From a virus: a stretch of DNA of 53,671 bases. Position numbers and translations under genes: made by a program. Below, in pieces: positions 1-7,544 of the stretch (the stretch's first letter is position 1; each line of letters begins with the position of its first letter). Below the pieces are notes generated by a model. It did no database searches. It was given only the letters and a program-made list of their open reading frames with translations, and had not been told where the DNA came from. The DNA is taken from IMG/VR virus record IMGVR_UViG_3300045911_000047, positions 1 through 53,671 of that record; one strand, 5' to 3'.

Positions 1-27
1 GGAGGAAAGAACATGAGGAAACTATAC
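1..27. repeat. Left copy of 27-bp terminal direct repeat
   Basis: Bases 1-27 are identical to 53645-53671. The repeat holds the Shine-Dalgarno site (GGAGGA) and the first five codons of the gene at 13. An exact short overlap at both ends of a contig is the usual signature of a circular or circularly permuted phage assembly, so the window probably is the whole genome. A true 27-bp physical terminal repeat is less likely, but the sequence alone cannot exclude it. Confidence 0.9.
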
Positions 28-240
28 AAGCTTACGAATACAAAAAACACAATCATTAACTTCGGCTATCTTGCCGACATGCTACGTACTAGATCTTATT
101 TAAATAATTCCAAATTTCGAATTGAGGAATTAACTAGATCGGAAGCATTAAGATTATGGCGAAGCTATCGCGACGCATTACGAAATGGTAGTAATTGCCA
201 AGAAATTTTTACGATATTAGATGATTTCATAAATAATTAA
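13..240 (+). CDS. Small hypothetical early protein (75 aa)
   Basis: A 75-residue basic protein that I do not recognise. The start is well supported: GGAGGA lies at 1-6, six bases before ATG. It has an N-terminal stretch with many Asn and Lys residues and a predicted helical second half containing an EALRLWRSYRDALRNG segment. There is no cysteine cluster, membrane segment or enzyme motif. Joined across the contig ends it sits directly after the 134-aa gene at 53230-53634 and before the amidoligase gene, so it belongs to the early rightward transcription unit. Function unknown. Confidence 0.75.
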   Translation: MRKLYKLTNTKNTIINFGYLADMLRTRSYLNNSKFRIEELTRSEALRLWRSYRDALRNGSNCQEIFTILDDFINN

Positions 241-260
241 TTAAACCAAGGAACTAAAAC

Positions 261-1694
261 ATGACAGATACCGAAAGACTGTATTTAATCAATGATAGAT
301 CCAATGAATTAATTGATCTAGGCCTCTATAAACTTCACGGCAATTATATATATAATGAGAAATTACAAGAAATCTGCAATAAATTAAATATAATGAATCC
401 TACCTATATAAGATTACAAAAGTATGATCTACACGAATTATCAGTACTGATGAATTATAACCAGAGAATGCGATTAGTGAATCATTTCACAAATTGCCGA
501 AATTCAGGATCATTTAAAAGATACCATCACTGCGGAGAATACCTTAGCCAAGATCATTTTAATCAATCTAATATCTGCAATGATTGCATTGAAGAAGACT
601 ATGTATGTTGCTTTACATGCTCCCAAAGCATCACAATCGATACTGCATCACTAGTAAATAATCGATATTACTGCGAGGAATGCTTTTCTGAACATTTTGT
701 TTACTGTTGTAACTGCAACGATCCGATAGACATATCTAATTCAATCTACCAAAATGATGATTATTGGTGCGACATATGCTTCAATGAATCCTTTACACAA
801 TGCGAGCATTGCGAAAATTATCATTATTATGATTCCGAATGTCCCCATTGCGACAAATACTCGCTATTACCATATAACGCAAAGATAAGCGACATTTTGC
901 ACAAAGAACGATATAACGAAACATGTTTCGGTTTGGAAATTGAATTAAATATTGATGAAAAAGACAATCTTCAATATGCGATACGATATACAAAAGATCA
1001 TATAAGTATACCTCATATATGGAAGCAAGACGGATCCTTATCTAATGGCGGCGAATTAGTACTTGCTCCATGCGATAGAGAGCGGCTATCCAGTCTTAAT
1101 TGGCGAACAATACTAAAAGATTTACGTAATTTAGGTTGTCGCGGCTACGACTCAGGCGAGTGCGGAATCCACATCCACGTCTCAAAAACTGAATTCAATC
1201 ATCTATCATCTGATGAATTCAACGCACTGATCCTTGATTTTTTACTATCTCAAAGACCGTTTCTAAAGCCATTCTCACAACGTAAAAAATTCAATTATTG
1301 CGAATTGCCTGAAGACTTTTGTGATATTCAATGGCTTTTAAACTCACGATACCGAGCTATAAACGTATTGCCAACAAATACCTATGAATTCCGAATATAT
1401 CGGAGCACTACTGATTACCAACGCTTCTATGCATCATTACAATTTACTTTCCTAGCTCATAAGTATTTAGTTTACCAAGCTAGAAATAAAACCAGTAATC
1501 TACATCTAAAAGACTATTTGCTACAAAATAAAAATGAGCATAAGCCAATTTTCGACTACCTAATAAAATCTGATTTAATAAATTTATTAGATCGAAATTT
1601 TACAAGAAATCATTTTAATATTGAAAGGAAGAAATACTATGTGCGTTATATTTCATACCACCAACAAAGCAATGCTCAAACACTCAGAGCTTGA
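261..1694 (+). CDS. Zinc-cluster amidoligase (COOH-NH2 ligase, Amidoligase_2-like)
   Basis: Predicted ATP-dependent amide-bond ligase of the glutamine-synthetase/GCS fold, which joins a carboxylate to an amine. Residues 91-197 carry a run of CxxC pairs (CNDC, CFTC, CEEC, CCNC, CDIC, CEHC, CPHC), a multi-zinc treble-clef or LIM-like region. The ligase part follows: FGLEIEL at 223-229, DGSLSNGGELVLAP at 257-270, CGIHIHVSK at 301-309, RYRAIN at 363-368 and YEFRIYRST at 375-383. These match the acidic strand, DGSL/G-E, HxHV and E-F-R motifs of the amidoligase_2 family. The 3' end overlaps the glutamine amidotransferase gene, a pairing known in phages. The substrate is unknown; small metabolites, peptides or cell-wall peptides are possible. 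The zinc region may bind a protein or nucleic-acid partner. Confidence 0.8.
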   Translation: MTDTERLYLINDRSNELIDLGLYKLHGNYIYNEKLQEICNKLNIMNPTYIRLQKYDLHELSVLMNYNQRMRLVNHFTNCRNSGSFKRYHHCGEYLSQDHFNQSNICNDCIEEDYVCCFTCSQSITIDTASLVNNRYYCEECFSEHFVYCCNCNDPIDISNSIYQNDDYWCDICFNESFTQCEHCENYHYYDSECPHCDKYSLLPYNAKISDILHKERYNETCFGLEIELNIDEKDNLQYAIRYTKDHISIPHIWKQDGSLSNGGELVLAPCDRERLSSLNWRTILKDLRNLGCRGYDSGECGIHIHVSKTEFNHLSSDEFNALILDFLLSQRPFLKPFSQRKKFNYCELPEDFCDIQWLLNSRYRAINVLPTNTYEFRIYRSTTDYQRFYASLQFTFLAHKYLVYQARNKTSNLHLKDYLLQNKNEHKPIFDYLIKSDLINLLDRNFTRNHFNIERKKYYVRYISYHQQSNAQTLRA

Positions 1695-2214
1695 ATCAAT
1701 GTATTATAGCAATCCCGACGGTATCGGACTTGCGGTTAGATTCAACAAGCATTGGGAAATCCTAAAAGGATTAGTAGATGCTTCAGATCTAAAATATCTA
1801 TATAAAGATCTACAATCCGCCAACGAGATAGTAGGTCATTTTAGACTTGCAACGCACGGAGCAATATCCAATGAGAATTGTCATCCGTTTGCAATCTCTG
1901 AGTGTATGGATACTGCCTCTAAGTGTGAATCCATAGACTTAGGCGTACTGTTCCACAACGGCGTTATCCAAGGGTTCGGCAATAAAGATGTTTCGGATAC
2001 CCTACATTTTACGACATCAGTATTAGCTAAGTGTAGGGATTCTATTCCAAACATACTGCAAGCTACCAATGGCAAATTCGTATACATCTCACCTGATGGG
2101 AAAGTGCATAGGTTTGGCTTGATCGAGCTTAGAAAGGATCTGTGGGTATCAAATACCTATTGGAATCCCAATTATGATTTAGATTTCATACATTGGGATA
2201 AGAAATGTGTATAA
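1639..2214 (+). CDS. Class II glutamine amidotransferase (Ntn hydrolase, 191 aa)
   Basis: Predicted to hydrolyse glutamine and deliver ammonia, or to form or cleave an amide, using an N-terminal cysteine. The start at ATG 1639 is chosen because it gives Met-Cys: removal of Met exposes Cys2, the required nucleophile. An upstream in-frame TTG at 1621 would bury that Cys. A GAAAGGAAG ribosome site lies just upstream. Conserved class II motifs are visible: GHFRLATHG at 66-74 (family GHxRxATHG), NENCHPF at 78-84 and LFHNGVI at 104-110 (family HNG). It is short, a bare GATase domain without a synthetase partner domain. It overlaps the amidoligase gene by 56 bases, which suggests coupled translation and joint function. 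Confidence 0.87.
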   Translation: MCVIFHTTNKAMLKHSELESMYYSNPDGIGLAVRFNKHWEILKGLVDASDLKYLYKDLQSANEIVGHFRLATHGAISNENCHPFAISECMDTASKCESIDLGVLFHNGVIQGFGNKDVSDTLHFTTSVLAKCRDSIPNILQATNGKFVYISPDGKVHRFGLIELRKDLWVSNTYWNPNYDLDFIHWDKKCV

Positions 2215-2232
2215 TTTAGGAGGAATAATATT

Positions 2233-2934
2233 ATGAACAAACCAAAAGTAACATTTGAATTAAAGCAAGATGACCTAGACTTTATTAAAGAGAATGATAG
2301 TAAATTCTCTAATTATGGGATCACTCATATAGAATTAAATAGGAACCTATCAAGCATAATTTGCTATGTTGAATATTATGAATCTTTGCTTATTCATTCC
2401 TTTGAAAGAAAAATAGGAAATAATTTAATATTCAACTACGATAAGCATCTAATTATTCACAGACCCCCTACAATTAAGTGGTATAAAACATTAACCATAG
2501 GTACAAATTCAATAGAAATATACAAAGACGGTTCAGCAATACTATCCACTGCCAAAGGATCTTTCGAGATTTCGGAACATTGGATCGAACATATCCCACA
2601 GAAAATCTATAAGGTATCTGATTCCTGCGAAATCCTTAGATACCTTGATACTTTAAGCTTAGATTATACAGACAAGAGCTATAATATCTTTAAACTTAAA
2701 CAAGATATCGAGAATCTAATTATCAAAGAACTAAAAGAAAAGGATGAATATGAAAGATATGACAAGATAGAGATTGATAAGCTAACACTTATCCGAAAAT
2801 TCCTAAGCAATAAGTATAGATATATAGCTAGGCTTTTGAAGAAAGAGTACTTGGATGCGCAAACAACTATGGAATTAGAGCATATCTTAGAATCAATAAA
2901 AAGATACGCATCAGCATTTGAATTGCGTCTTTAA
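2233..2934 (+). CDS. Hypothetical early protein, paralogue of the 134-aa gene at 53230
   Basis: A 233-residue protein of unknown function with a strong AGGAGG ribosome site. Its first 130 or so residues align with the whole 134-aa protein at 53230-53634: both have a tryptophan, then IGTN or FGTN, then a DGSA motif followed by a serine-rich strand and GSF or GSY. The remaining 100 residues are charged and helical (many Glu, Lys and Leu) and have no counterpart there. No catalytic motif is visible. It follows the amidotransferase gene by 18 bases in the same direction and is probably part of the same early operon. Confidence 0.75.
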   Translation: MNKPKVTFELKQDDLDFIKENDSKFSNYGITHIELNRNLSSIICYVEYYESLLIHSFERKIGNNLIFNYDKHLIIHRPPTIKWYKTLTIGTNSIEIYKDGSAILSTAKGSFEISEHWIEHIPQKIYKVSDSCEILRYLDTLSLDYTDKSYNIFKLKQDIENLIIKELKEKDEYERYDKIEIDKLTLIRKFLSNKYRYIARLLKKEYLDAQTTMELEHILESIKRYASAFELRL

Positions 2935-2952
2935 CTAAAGAGAAGATATGAT

Positions 2953-3117
2953 ATGGTAGACCAAAAAATATTTATAAATTCATTACACGATTTTCTATCT
3001 AAGGTAGTAATTCCAAACATGGAATATATAAATCAAAGATTAGGGCAAGAAAACGATCCTAGATTTATTAGCTATCTAATTGAATACATTTTAATAAGAG
3101 AAAGAACAATACAATGA
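2953..3117 (+). CDS. Short hypothetical protein (54 aa)
   Basis: An open frame from ATG 2953 to TGA 3115-3117, 54 codons, in the same direction as and 18 bases after the preceding gene. An AAAGAGAAG ribosome site lies 9 bases or so upstream. The product begins MVDQKIFINS and ends IRERTIQ, is predicted helical and has no recognised motif. Its stop codon lies inside the perfect dyad at 3113-3135. The evidence for translation is position, ribosome site and the absence of any competing gene; no homologue is recognised. Confidence 0.5.
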   Translation: MVDQKIFINSLHDFLSKVVIPNMEYINQRLGQENDPRFISYLIEYILIRERTIQ

Positions 3118-3135
3118 CGGTCATTGACCGTCATT
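3113..3135. promoter_or_regulatory. Perfect inverted repeat with partial third repeat
   Basis: Two perfectly complementary 11-base arms, AATGACGGTCA and TGACCGTCATT, are separated by a single T. Directly after, TTGACCGCCATCA repeats the right arm with changes, so the unit TGACCGtCA occurs in tandem. A stem with a one-base loop is a poor RNA terminator and no T-tract follows, so a DNA-binding operator for a dimeric protein is more likely. It marks the left edge of the non-coding region ending at 3660. Confidence 0.6.
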
Positions 3136-3212
3136 GACCGCCATCATTAACAGCAACCTCTAAGAAATAAAACAGTATTTCACAAAAATCTTAAAAATAT
3201 TTCAAAAATCTC

Positions 3213-3555
3213 TGCCACCACTCTGCCACCACTTCTGCCACCACTAAAAACAAGATAAGTATTTGATTTTATTAACTTCTGCCACCACTGCCGTCATTGC
3301 CAGCACATACCCCTTTATATATTCCAAACACACTATATAACACCCACTTTATACATATCTTATATAGTCATTTTGTCAAAGTCTTAACAAAAAAATTTTA
3401 AGTGGTGGCAGTAAGGCATTTCAATAACTTAGCCTATGTTAAAAATCGATTTTGCCACCACATTTTTTAAACAAAACCCCTATGTTTATTGCCTCAAATC
3501 ATTTTGCCACCACATTGCCAAAAAAGTGGTGGCAAAAAATGGCAAAGTGGTGGCA
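3213..3555. repeat. Nine TGCCACCAC iterons in both orientations
   Basis: TGCCACCAC occurs on the plus strand at 3213, 3224, 3236, 3280, 3453 and 3505, and as GTGGTGGCA at 3402, 3526 and 3547. The first three are spaced 11 and 12 bases apart, close to one helical turn, so proteins would bind on one face. Related half-sites (TGCCGTCA, TTGCCA, ATGGCA) are interspersed. The clustering is far beyond chance in such AT-rich DNA. Candidate binder: the phage primase-helicase, or the HTH protein encoded at 11247. Confidence 0.8.
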
Positions 3556-3590
3556 GAAACACAAATTTTCAATATTTTGTATCTTTTCTG

Positions 3591-3619
3591 TTGACACTAC
3601 CAATTTTTTCTAGTAAAGT
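3591..3619 (+). promoter_or_regulatory. Sigma70-like promoter upstream of the replication genes
   Basis: TTGACA at 3591-3596, a 17-base spacer, then TAAAGT at 3614-3619 (four of six matches to TATAAT). Transcription would begin about 35 bases before the ATG at 3661 and would read the helicase-primase-polymerase block. No phage RNA polymerase is encoded, so use of host sigma70-type promoters is expected. Confidence 0.45.
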
Positions 3620-3660
3620 TTCACAAAAAAAGATTTACTATTGACAAAAGGAGAAAAAAC

Positions 3661-3903
3661 ATGAAAGCAACCCCACTAGACAATCCCCAATATTCCCTTG
3701 TAAAAGAAGCACTATTAAAACTTCCTGATCTAACAAAAAAGAAGATCACGATTGAACAAGTAGAGGATAGGGTTTATTGGTCATTTGATAAATACCCAGA
3801 TCTTGTATTTCAACAGATAACGATCAACTCTTGGCGTGTACTTTGTACGAATAAAACAATCGGACTTTCTAGGATGATAAATTTAATAGAGGAGTTTGCA
3901 TGA
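3661..3903 (+). CDS. Hypothetical protein preceding the SNF2 helicase (80 aa)
   Basis: An 80-residue protein with a good AAAGGAG ribosome site. It has a predicted mixed alpha/beta make-up, with a central segment VYWSFDKYPDLVFQQ and a later NSWRVLCTN strand; no enzyme motif is recognised. It ends with ATGA overlapping the helicase start by 4 bases, so the two are probably translationally coupled and its role is likely tied to replication or the helicase. It is the first gene after the candidate origin. Confidence 0.7.
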   Translation: MKATPLDNPQYSLVKEALLKLPDLTKKKITIEQVEDRVYWSFDKYPDLVFQQITINSWRVLCTNKTIGLSRMINLIEEFA

Positions 3904-5141
3904 AAACACTTTATCCACATCAAAGAGAAACAGTAGATTTCACCATCAATCGTTTCAAAACACATAAAGGCGTGTATAACGCATCAGATGTGGGAACAGG
4001 GAAAACGCTCTCAACTATTGAGACATGGAAAGCACTTGGATCACCCCTAACACTAATACTTTGCCCTGCTGTTGTTGTACACAACTTTGCACGGGAGTTT
4101 CGAGAATTTGCTCCCAGTGCAAACATTCAAATAACGACCAAAGACAATCAAACAGGAGATGTTCTGATTACCTCGTACGACATATTCTCAAGACACTACC
4201 AAAAATTCCCACGTGTATCTTTGCTTGTATGTGATGAAGCACATTACCTAAAGAACTATCAAGCAAAACGCACTCAAACGGTGCTAACCTACATAAGACT
4301 TCATGATCCGTATAGGATCTTTCTGTCAGGAACCCCATTTGTAAATTCAGCAGTGGATGCCTTTGTTTGTTTTCGTTCCTGCGATCCAAAGACATTCATA
4401 TCTTTTGAACAATTTGCTAATCGCTACACAAACATTCACACGATTCGTTTGCGTAACCGCATGGTTACTCAGTATAAAGGGATTCGCAATGCAGATTCAT
4501 TAAAGGAACTATACAAATCTTTCCTAATTCGTTTCACTAAGGAAGATGTTATAAAGACCTTGCCACAATTAATGCATTCAACGTGCTACTTTCCTAACAC
4601 TTCAAACTTTAACCGTGCAATAGTGCAACAAGCACTAGATGATTTCCATAATGGAAGGAGAGATTCAACCTCAGTTTCAACAATCAGGTATGAGTCTGGT
4701 CTTGCTAAAGTGAAATATGCCACTGATTATGTAAAAAATATGCTAGAGCAAGGCGAGCCAGTTATCCTATTTGCACATCATAGGGAAGTTATTAAAAAAT
4801 TAGCAGAAGCTTTACATGAGTATGCTCCCTCAGTTATCACAGGTGACACCATAGACCGACAAAACCAAGTAGATCGTTTTCAGAACGAACAAACGAATCT
4901 AATCATCATGAACATTCGAGCTGGCGGTGTTGGGATAAATCTAACCCGTGCGCGTCATGTCATCTTTGCTGAATTTGATTGGACGTATGCCGCCCAAAGT
5001 CAGGCAATCGGACGTGCTTATCGAAACGGTAATTCTAATGCCTATGTACAAGCACATTATTTATTGCTAGAAGATTCATTAGATGAGGTTATGTATAGAG
5101 CCATTAACTTTAAGGAGGAGATGGAAAAAACCCTGATGTAG
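3900..5141 (+). CDS. SNF2-type superfamily 2 helicase/translocase
   Basis: ATP-driven double-stranded DNA translocase, 413 residues. Visible motifs: Q-like PHQ near residue 6, Walker A GTGKT at 32-36 (motif I), DEAH at 112-115 (motif II), LSGTP at 142-146 (motif III), and in the C-terminal RecA-like lobe AGGVGINLTRA (motif V) and QAIGRAYRNGN (motif VI, arginine finger). The protein is a minimal helicase core without extra domains. Stand-alone SNF2 helicases are typical of phage replication clusters that also contain DUF2800, DUF2815 and a family A polymerase, as here. Likely role: remodelling or unwinding at replication or recombination intermediates. Confidence 0.93.
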   Translation: MKTLYPHQRETVDFTINRFKTHKGVYNASDVGTGKTLSTIETWKALGSPLTLILCPAVVVHNFAREFREFAPSANIQITTKDNQTGDVLITSYDIFSRHYQKFPRVSLLVCDEAHYLKNYQAKRTQTVLTYIRLHDPYRIFLSGTPFVNSAVDAFVCFRSCDPKTFISFEQFANRYTNIHTIRLRNRMVTQYKGIRNADSLKELYKSFLIRFTKEDVIKTLPQLMHSTCYFPNTSNFNRAIVQQALDDFHNGRRDSTSVSTIRYESGLAKVKYATDYVKNMLEQGEPVILFAHHREVIKKLAEALHEYAPSVITGDTIDRQNQVDRFQNEQTNLIIMNIRAGGVGINLTRARHVIFAEFDWTYAAQSQAIGRAYRNGNSNAYVQAHYLLLEDSLDEVMYRAINFKEEMEKTLM

Positions 5142-5161
5142 TATATAAAACCACATCAGGG
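5131..5161. terminator. Strong hairpin at the end of the helicase gene
   Basis: CCCTGATGTAG (5131-5141) pairs with CCACATCAGGG (5151-5161) with one internal mismatch and a loop of 9 bases. The helicase stop codon TAG lies in the left arm. On the plus strand no T-run follows, but on the minus strand the stem is followed by six T's (5130-5125), so as an intrinsic terminator it would act on leftward transcripts. On the plus strand it may instead stabilise or process the mRNA between the helicase and primase genes. Confidence 0.45.
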
Positions 5162-5183
5162 AAAATAGTTAATTAGGAAAAAC

Positions 5184-7544
5184 ATGACGAACCTAACAAC
5201 TACGACAACTATATCAGATTTGTCTCCATATATCAAGTTATTTGTGACAAATCCGTCCGACCCTTGGACATTTCGTTTTGAGCTAGATGGGCAGTCAAAA
5301 ATCCGTACCATATCCTTTAATGCTCTTATATCTTTGATAAATAATAATCGAGGTGTCTCAGTACACACCGTGTTAAACGCTACCAATGGGCTAGGGGCGT
5401 CTGCAAAGGACATCATAGGGGTACGCGTTCTCGCCTGTGATATAGACTCCCCTACGACCCTAAAATCGCTCCTAAGCTACAGATTTGCCCCACATTTAAT
5501 TGTTGAGTCTTCCCCTAGTCGTTACCACTGCTACTGGGCAATCCCCCCACAGGAGCAATCCTCGTTCGTTTATGACAATTTTAAGAAATGGCGTGATTAC
5601 CAGCTTTGCCTAAGCTGTGACCTTAAAGGCGATCCCTCCTTGGCAGTAATAACCCACCAATTACGCTTTCCAAGCATTTATAGGGCTGATAAGGACTTTA
5701 CCCCCGCGATTGTTCATGTAAATGATACTGATACCTTACCCATATTCACAGATGAGGAGATCCGATTAGCCAGAGAATATCAGAAAAAACATCGTTCTAA
5801 GCAAAAAAGACAATTAAAGAAAGGAACCCTAAGGGAGGGGCGTCACAACACAATCTATTTTTCTGTACTCTCAGGAGAATTATCAGCTAGCGAGGCACGA
5901 GCGTTTAATGATAGCCTTGAAAATCCCTTGAAAGAACATGAGGTAGAGCACGCAATTAAGATGGCAGAGAAACTTCGTGCACAAAAATTATCAGAATCTT
6001 TCCTACCCATTGAAGAGCAACTACCTAAAGCTCCATTCTTTGAGACCCTATTTGGATATAGTGGAATTAGTAAAACAAACACCAAGGGAGCAGGAGTGTT
6101 TTCTACCTTAAATGGCAATGCGATTGTATATCAAGACTATAAAACTCAGATAACCTCCTTAATAGGCGATATTGAGCCTATGGTAGCTGAGAGATTCGAG
6201 TCTTGTTTTGTCTCCATCGCTGGTGCCGCGCTTGTATATCATCCAAAGGATATTACTTGGTACAGCATCGAAGATAGATCAGCCATTAGGGCGGTAATCT
6301 TCATGATAGAAGCCTGCATGATTGATTGGGTAAATCATCCAAGATTTAATATGCCATCTGATATCTCAAAGATCCTAAAAGTTCTAAGGAACCAATCCTC
6401 GATATTTGAGATGGCCAATAGGATCCTAAAGAAAATAACCTATAAACCCATATCTCCTACTGTAATTAATAATGCCCTTGTTGGTGTTAAAAATGGAACA
6501 TTTAACCTAGAGACTGGAGAACACCGTGATAGTCTTGAGGAAGACTATATACTGCACAGGGTAGCTATTAATTACACCAAAACTACAAAGTTAGCACATG
6601 GAATAAGGAAGTTCCTAATAGATATGTTCCAATACTCATATGATGCATCGACTGATTCCATCCTAGATCTACTCTTTGAGATGTTTGCCTTATCATTGTC
6701 CAGAAGGCAAGGAGAATATTTCTTCTTCCATGTTGGTGTTGGTGGTAACGGGAAAACAACCCTGTTAGCAATATTGCAAGATCTATTTGGAGACACTTTC
6801 TCCCTAATGCCTGCTCGTTTCTTCTCGGATCGGACTATCTCAGAGGAGTATTTCTTCTCTGGCAAGGCTGGTAAAAGGCTTATTCATTTTGCAGAGGTTG
6901 ATGATAAAAAATTCGATACCCAGAAACTAAAGTTTTTCTCAGAGCGTGTAGTCTCTGCTCGTAGCCAATATGAGGCAAAGCATCAGATCCTAAATGAAGC
7001 TACGATCCATTTTACGGCTAATCGATTTCCTACCTATGATGAGGCAGATTTAGCCTTAGCAAGAAGATTAGTCATATTACCCTATAACAAATGTTATTCT
7101 CAGAATCTCTATGAAAGGTTCCCACCTCATCTAAGGGGAGAACCTAAAGAGCTAAAAGATCTTATACAAATATTTAGAGCAGAAGAGTCAGAGTTCTTAT
7201 ATGAATGCCATTTAGCCTATAAGAGACTTCTTAAAAACGACTTCAAATTATCCTTACAAGAAAAATTGGTAGAAGAGGCTAACAACCTTATCGACGAGCA
7301 AAATGAGATTGTCTCTTATCTAAGGGAGTCTTTGATCTTAATAACCCAATCAGAAGAAGAAGAAGAGCATGGCATGCAATTATCAGATATACAAGAGTTA
7401 CTTATGGCTAGATTCCCAATGGATAATCGTCTTAAAAGGAATAACTTTGTTGGGGCACAGCTTCGGTGTGCTTTTCCCAATATCATAATGAAAAGGGTAA
7501 ACAATAAAAGATTTTGGAACGTAATAAGAAAAGGTTATGAATAA
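5184..7544 (+). CDS. Primase-helicase: AEP-like primase fused to D5-type SF3 helicase
   Basis: A 786-residue replication initiator. The N-terminal part (about 1-190) looks like an archaeo-eukaryotic-type primase: LACDIDSPT carries the metal-binding D-x-D, SSPSRYHCYW the catalytic histidine motif, and LRFPSIYRAD the third motif. A D5_N-like linker follows near 430-480. The SF3 helicase has Walker A GGNGKTT at 520-526, Walker B within LIHFAEVDD and motif C around FTANRFPTYDEAD. The last 60 residues form a winged-helix-like tail that is duplicated as the next gene. It should prime and unwind at the phage origin, probably the iteron region upstream. The start has an AGGAAAAAC ribosome site, and the stop overlaps the next gene by 8 bases. 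Confidence 0.9.
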   Translation: MTNLTTTTTISDLSPYIKLFVTNPSDPWTFRFELDGQSKIRTISFNALISLINNNRGVSVHTVLNATNGLGASAKDIIGVRVLACDIDSPTTLKSLLSYRFAPHLIVESSPSRYHCYWAIPPQEQSSFVYDNFKKWRDYQLCLSCDLKGDPSLAVITHQLRFPSIYRADKDFTPAIVHVNDTDTLPIFTDEEIRLAREYQKKHRSKQKRQLKKGTLREGRHNTIYFSVLSGELSASEARAFNDSLENPLKEHEVEHAIKMAEKLRAQKLSESFLPIEEQLPKAPFFETLFGYSGISKTNTKGAGVFSTLNGNAIVYQDYKTQITSLIGDIEPMVAERFESCFVSIAGAALVYHPKDITWYSIEDRSAIRAVIFMIEACMIDWVNHPRFNMPSDISKILKVLRNQSSIFEMANRILKKITYKPISPTVINNALVGVKNGTFNLETGEHRDSLEEDYILHRVAINYTKTTKLAHGIRKFLIDMFQYSYDASTDSILDLLFEMFALSLSRRQGEYFFFHVGVGGNGKTTLLAILQDLFGDTFSLMPARFFSDRTISEEYFFSGKAGKRLIHFAEVDDKKFDTQKLKFFSERVVSARSQYEAKHQILNEATIHFTANRFPTYDEADLALARRLVILPYNKCYSQNLYERFPPHLRGEPKELKDLIQIFRAEESEFLYECHLAYKRLLKNDFKLSLQEKLVEEANNLIDEQNEIVSYLRESLILITQSEEEEEHGMQLSDIQELLMARFPMDNRLKRNNFVGAQLRCAFPNIIMKRVNNKRFWNVIRKGYE

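Larger units (their letters stand above)
3118..3660. other. Non-coding repeat-rich region, candidate replication origin
   Basis: No credible gene lies in these 540 bases. They hold nine TGCCACCAC iterons, long A- and T-runs, and two TTGACA hexamers near the right end. The region immediately precedes the helicase, primase and polymerase genes. Iterons plus AT-rich DNA next to a replication gene block fit an origin of replication or a large operator. No experiment is implied by the sequence, so this is inference from layout. Confidence 0.5.

Noticed and set aside
1621-1641. Start of the amidotransferase at TTG 1621
   Set aside because: It would add six residues before the catalytic Cys. The ATG at 1639 gives Met-Cys as required for class II amidotransferases and has a better ribosome site.
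3213-3555. CRISPR array
   Set aside because: The repeats are only 9 bases long, occur in both orientations and have irregular spacing, unlike CRISPR repeats and spacers.
3641-3646. TTGACA as the -35 box of the gene at 3661
   Set aside because: The start codon is only 14 bases downstream, so a standard -10 and start site cannot fit before it. The TTGACA at 3591 is a better promoter.
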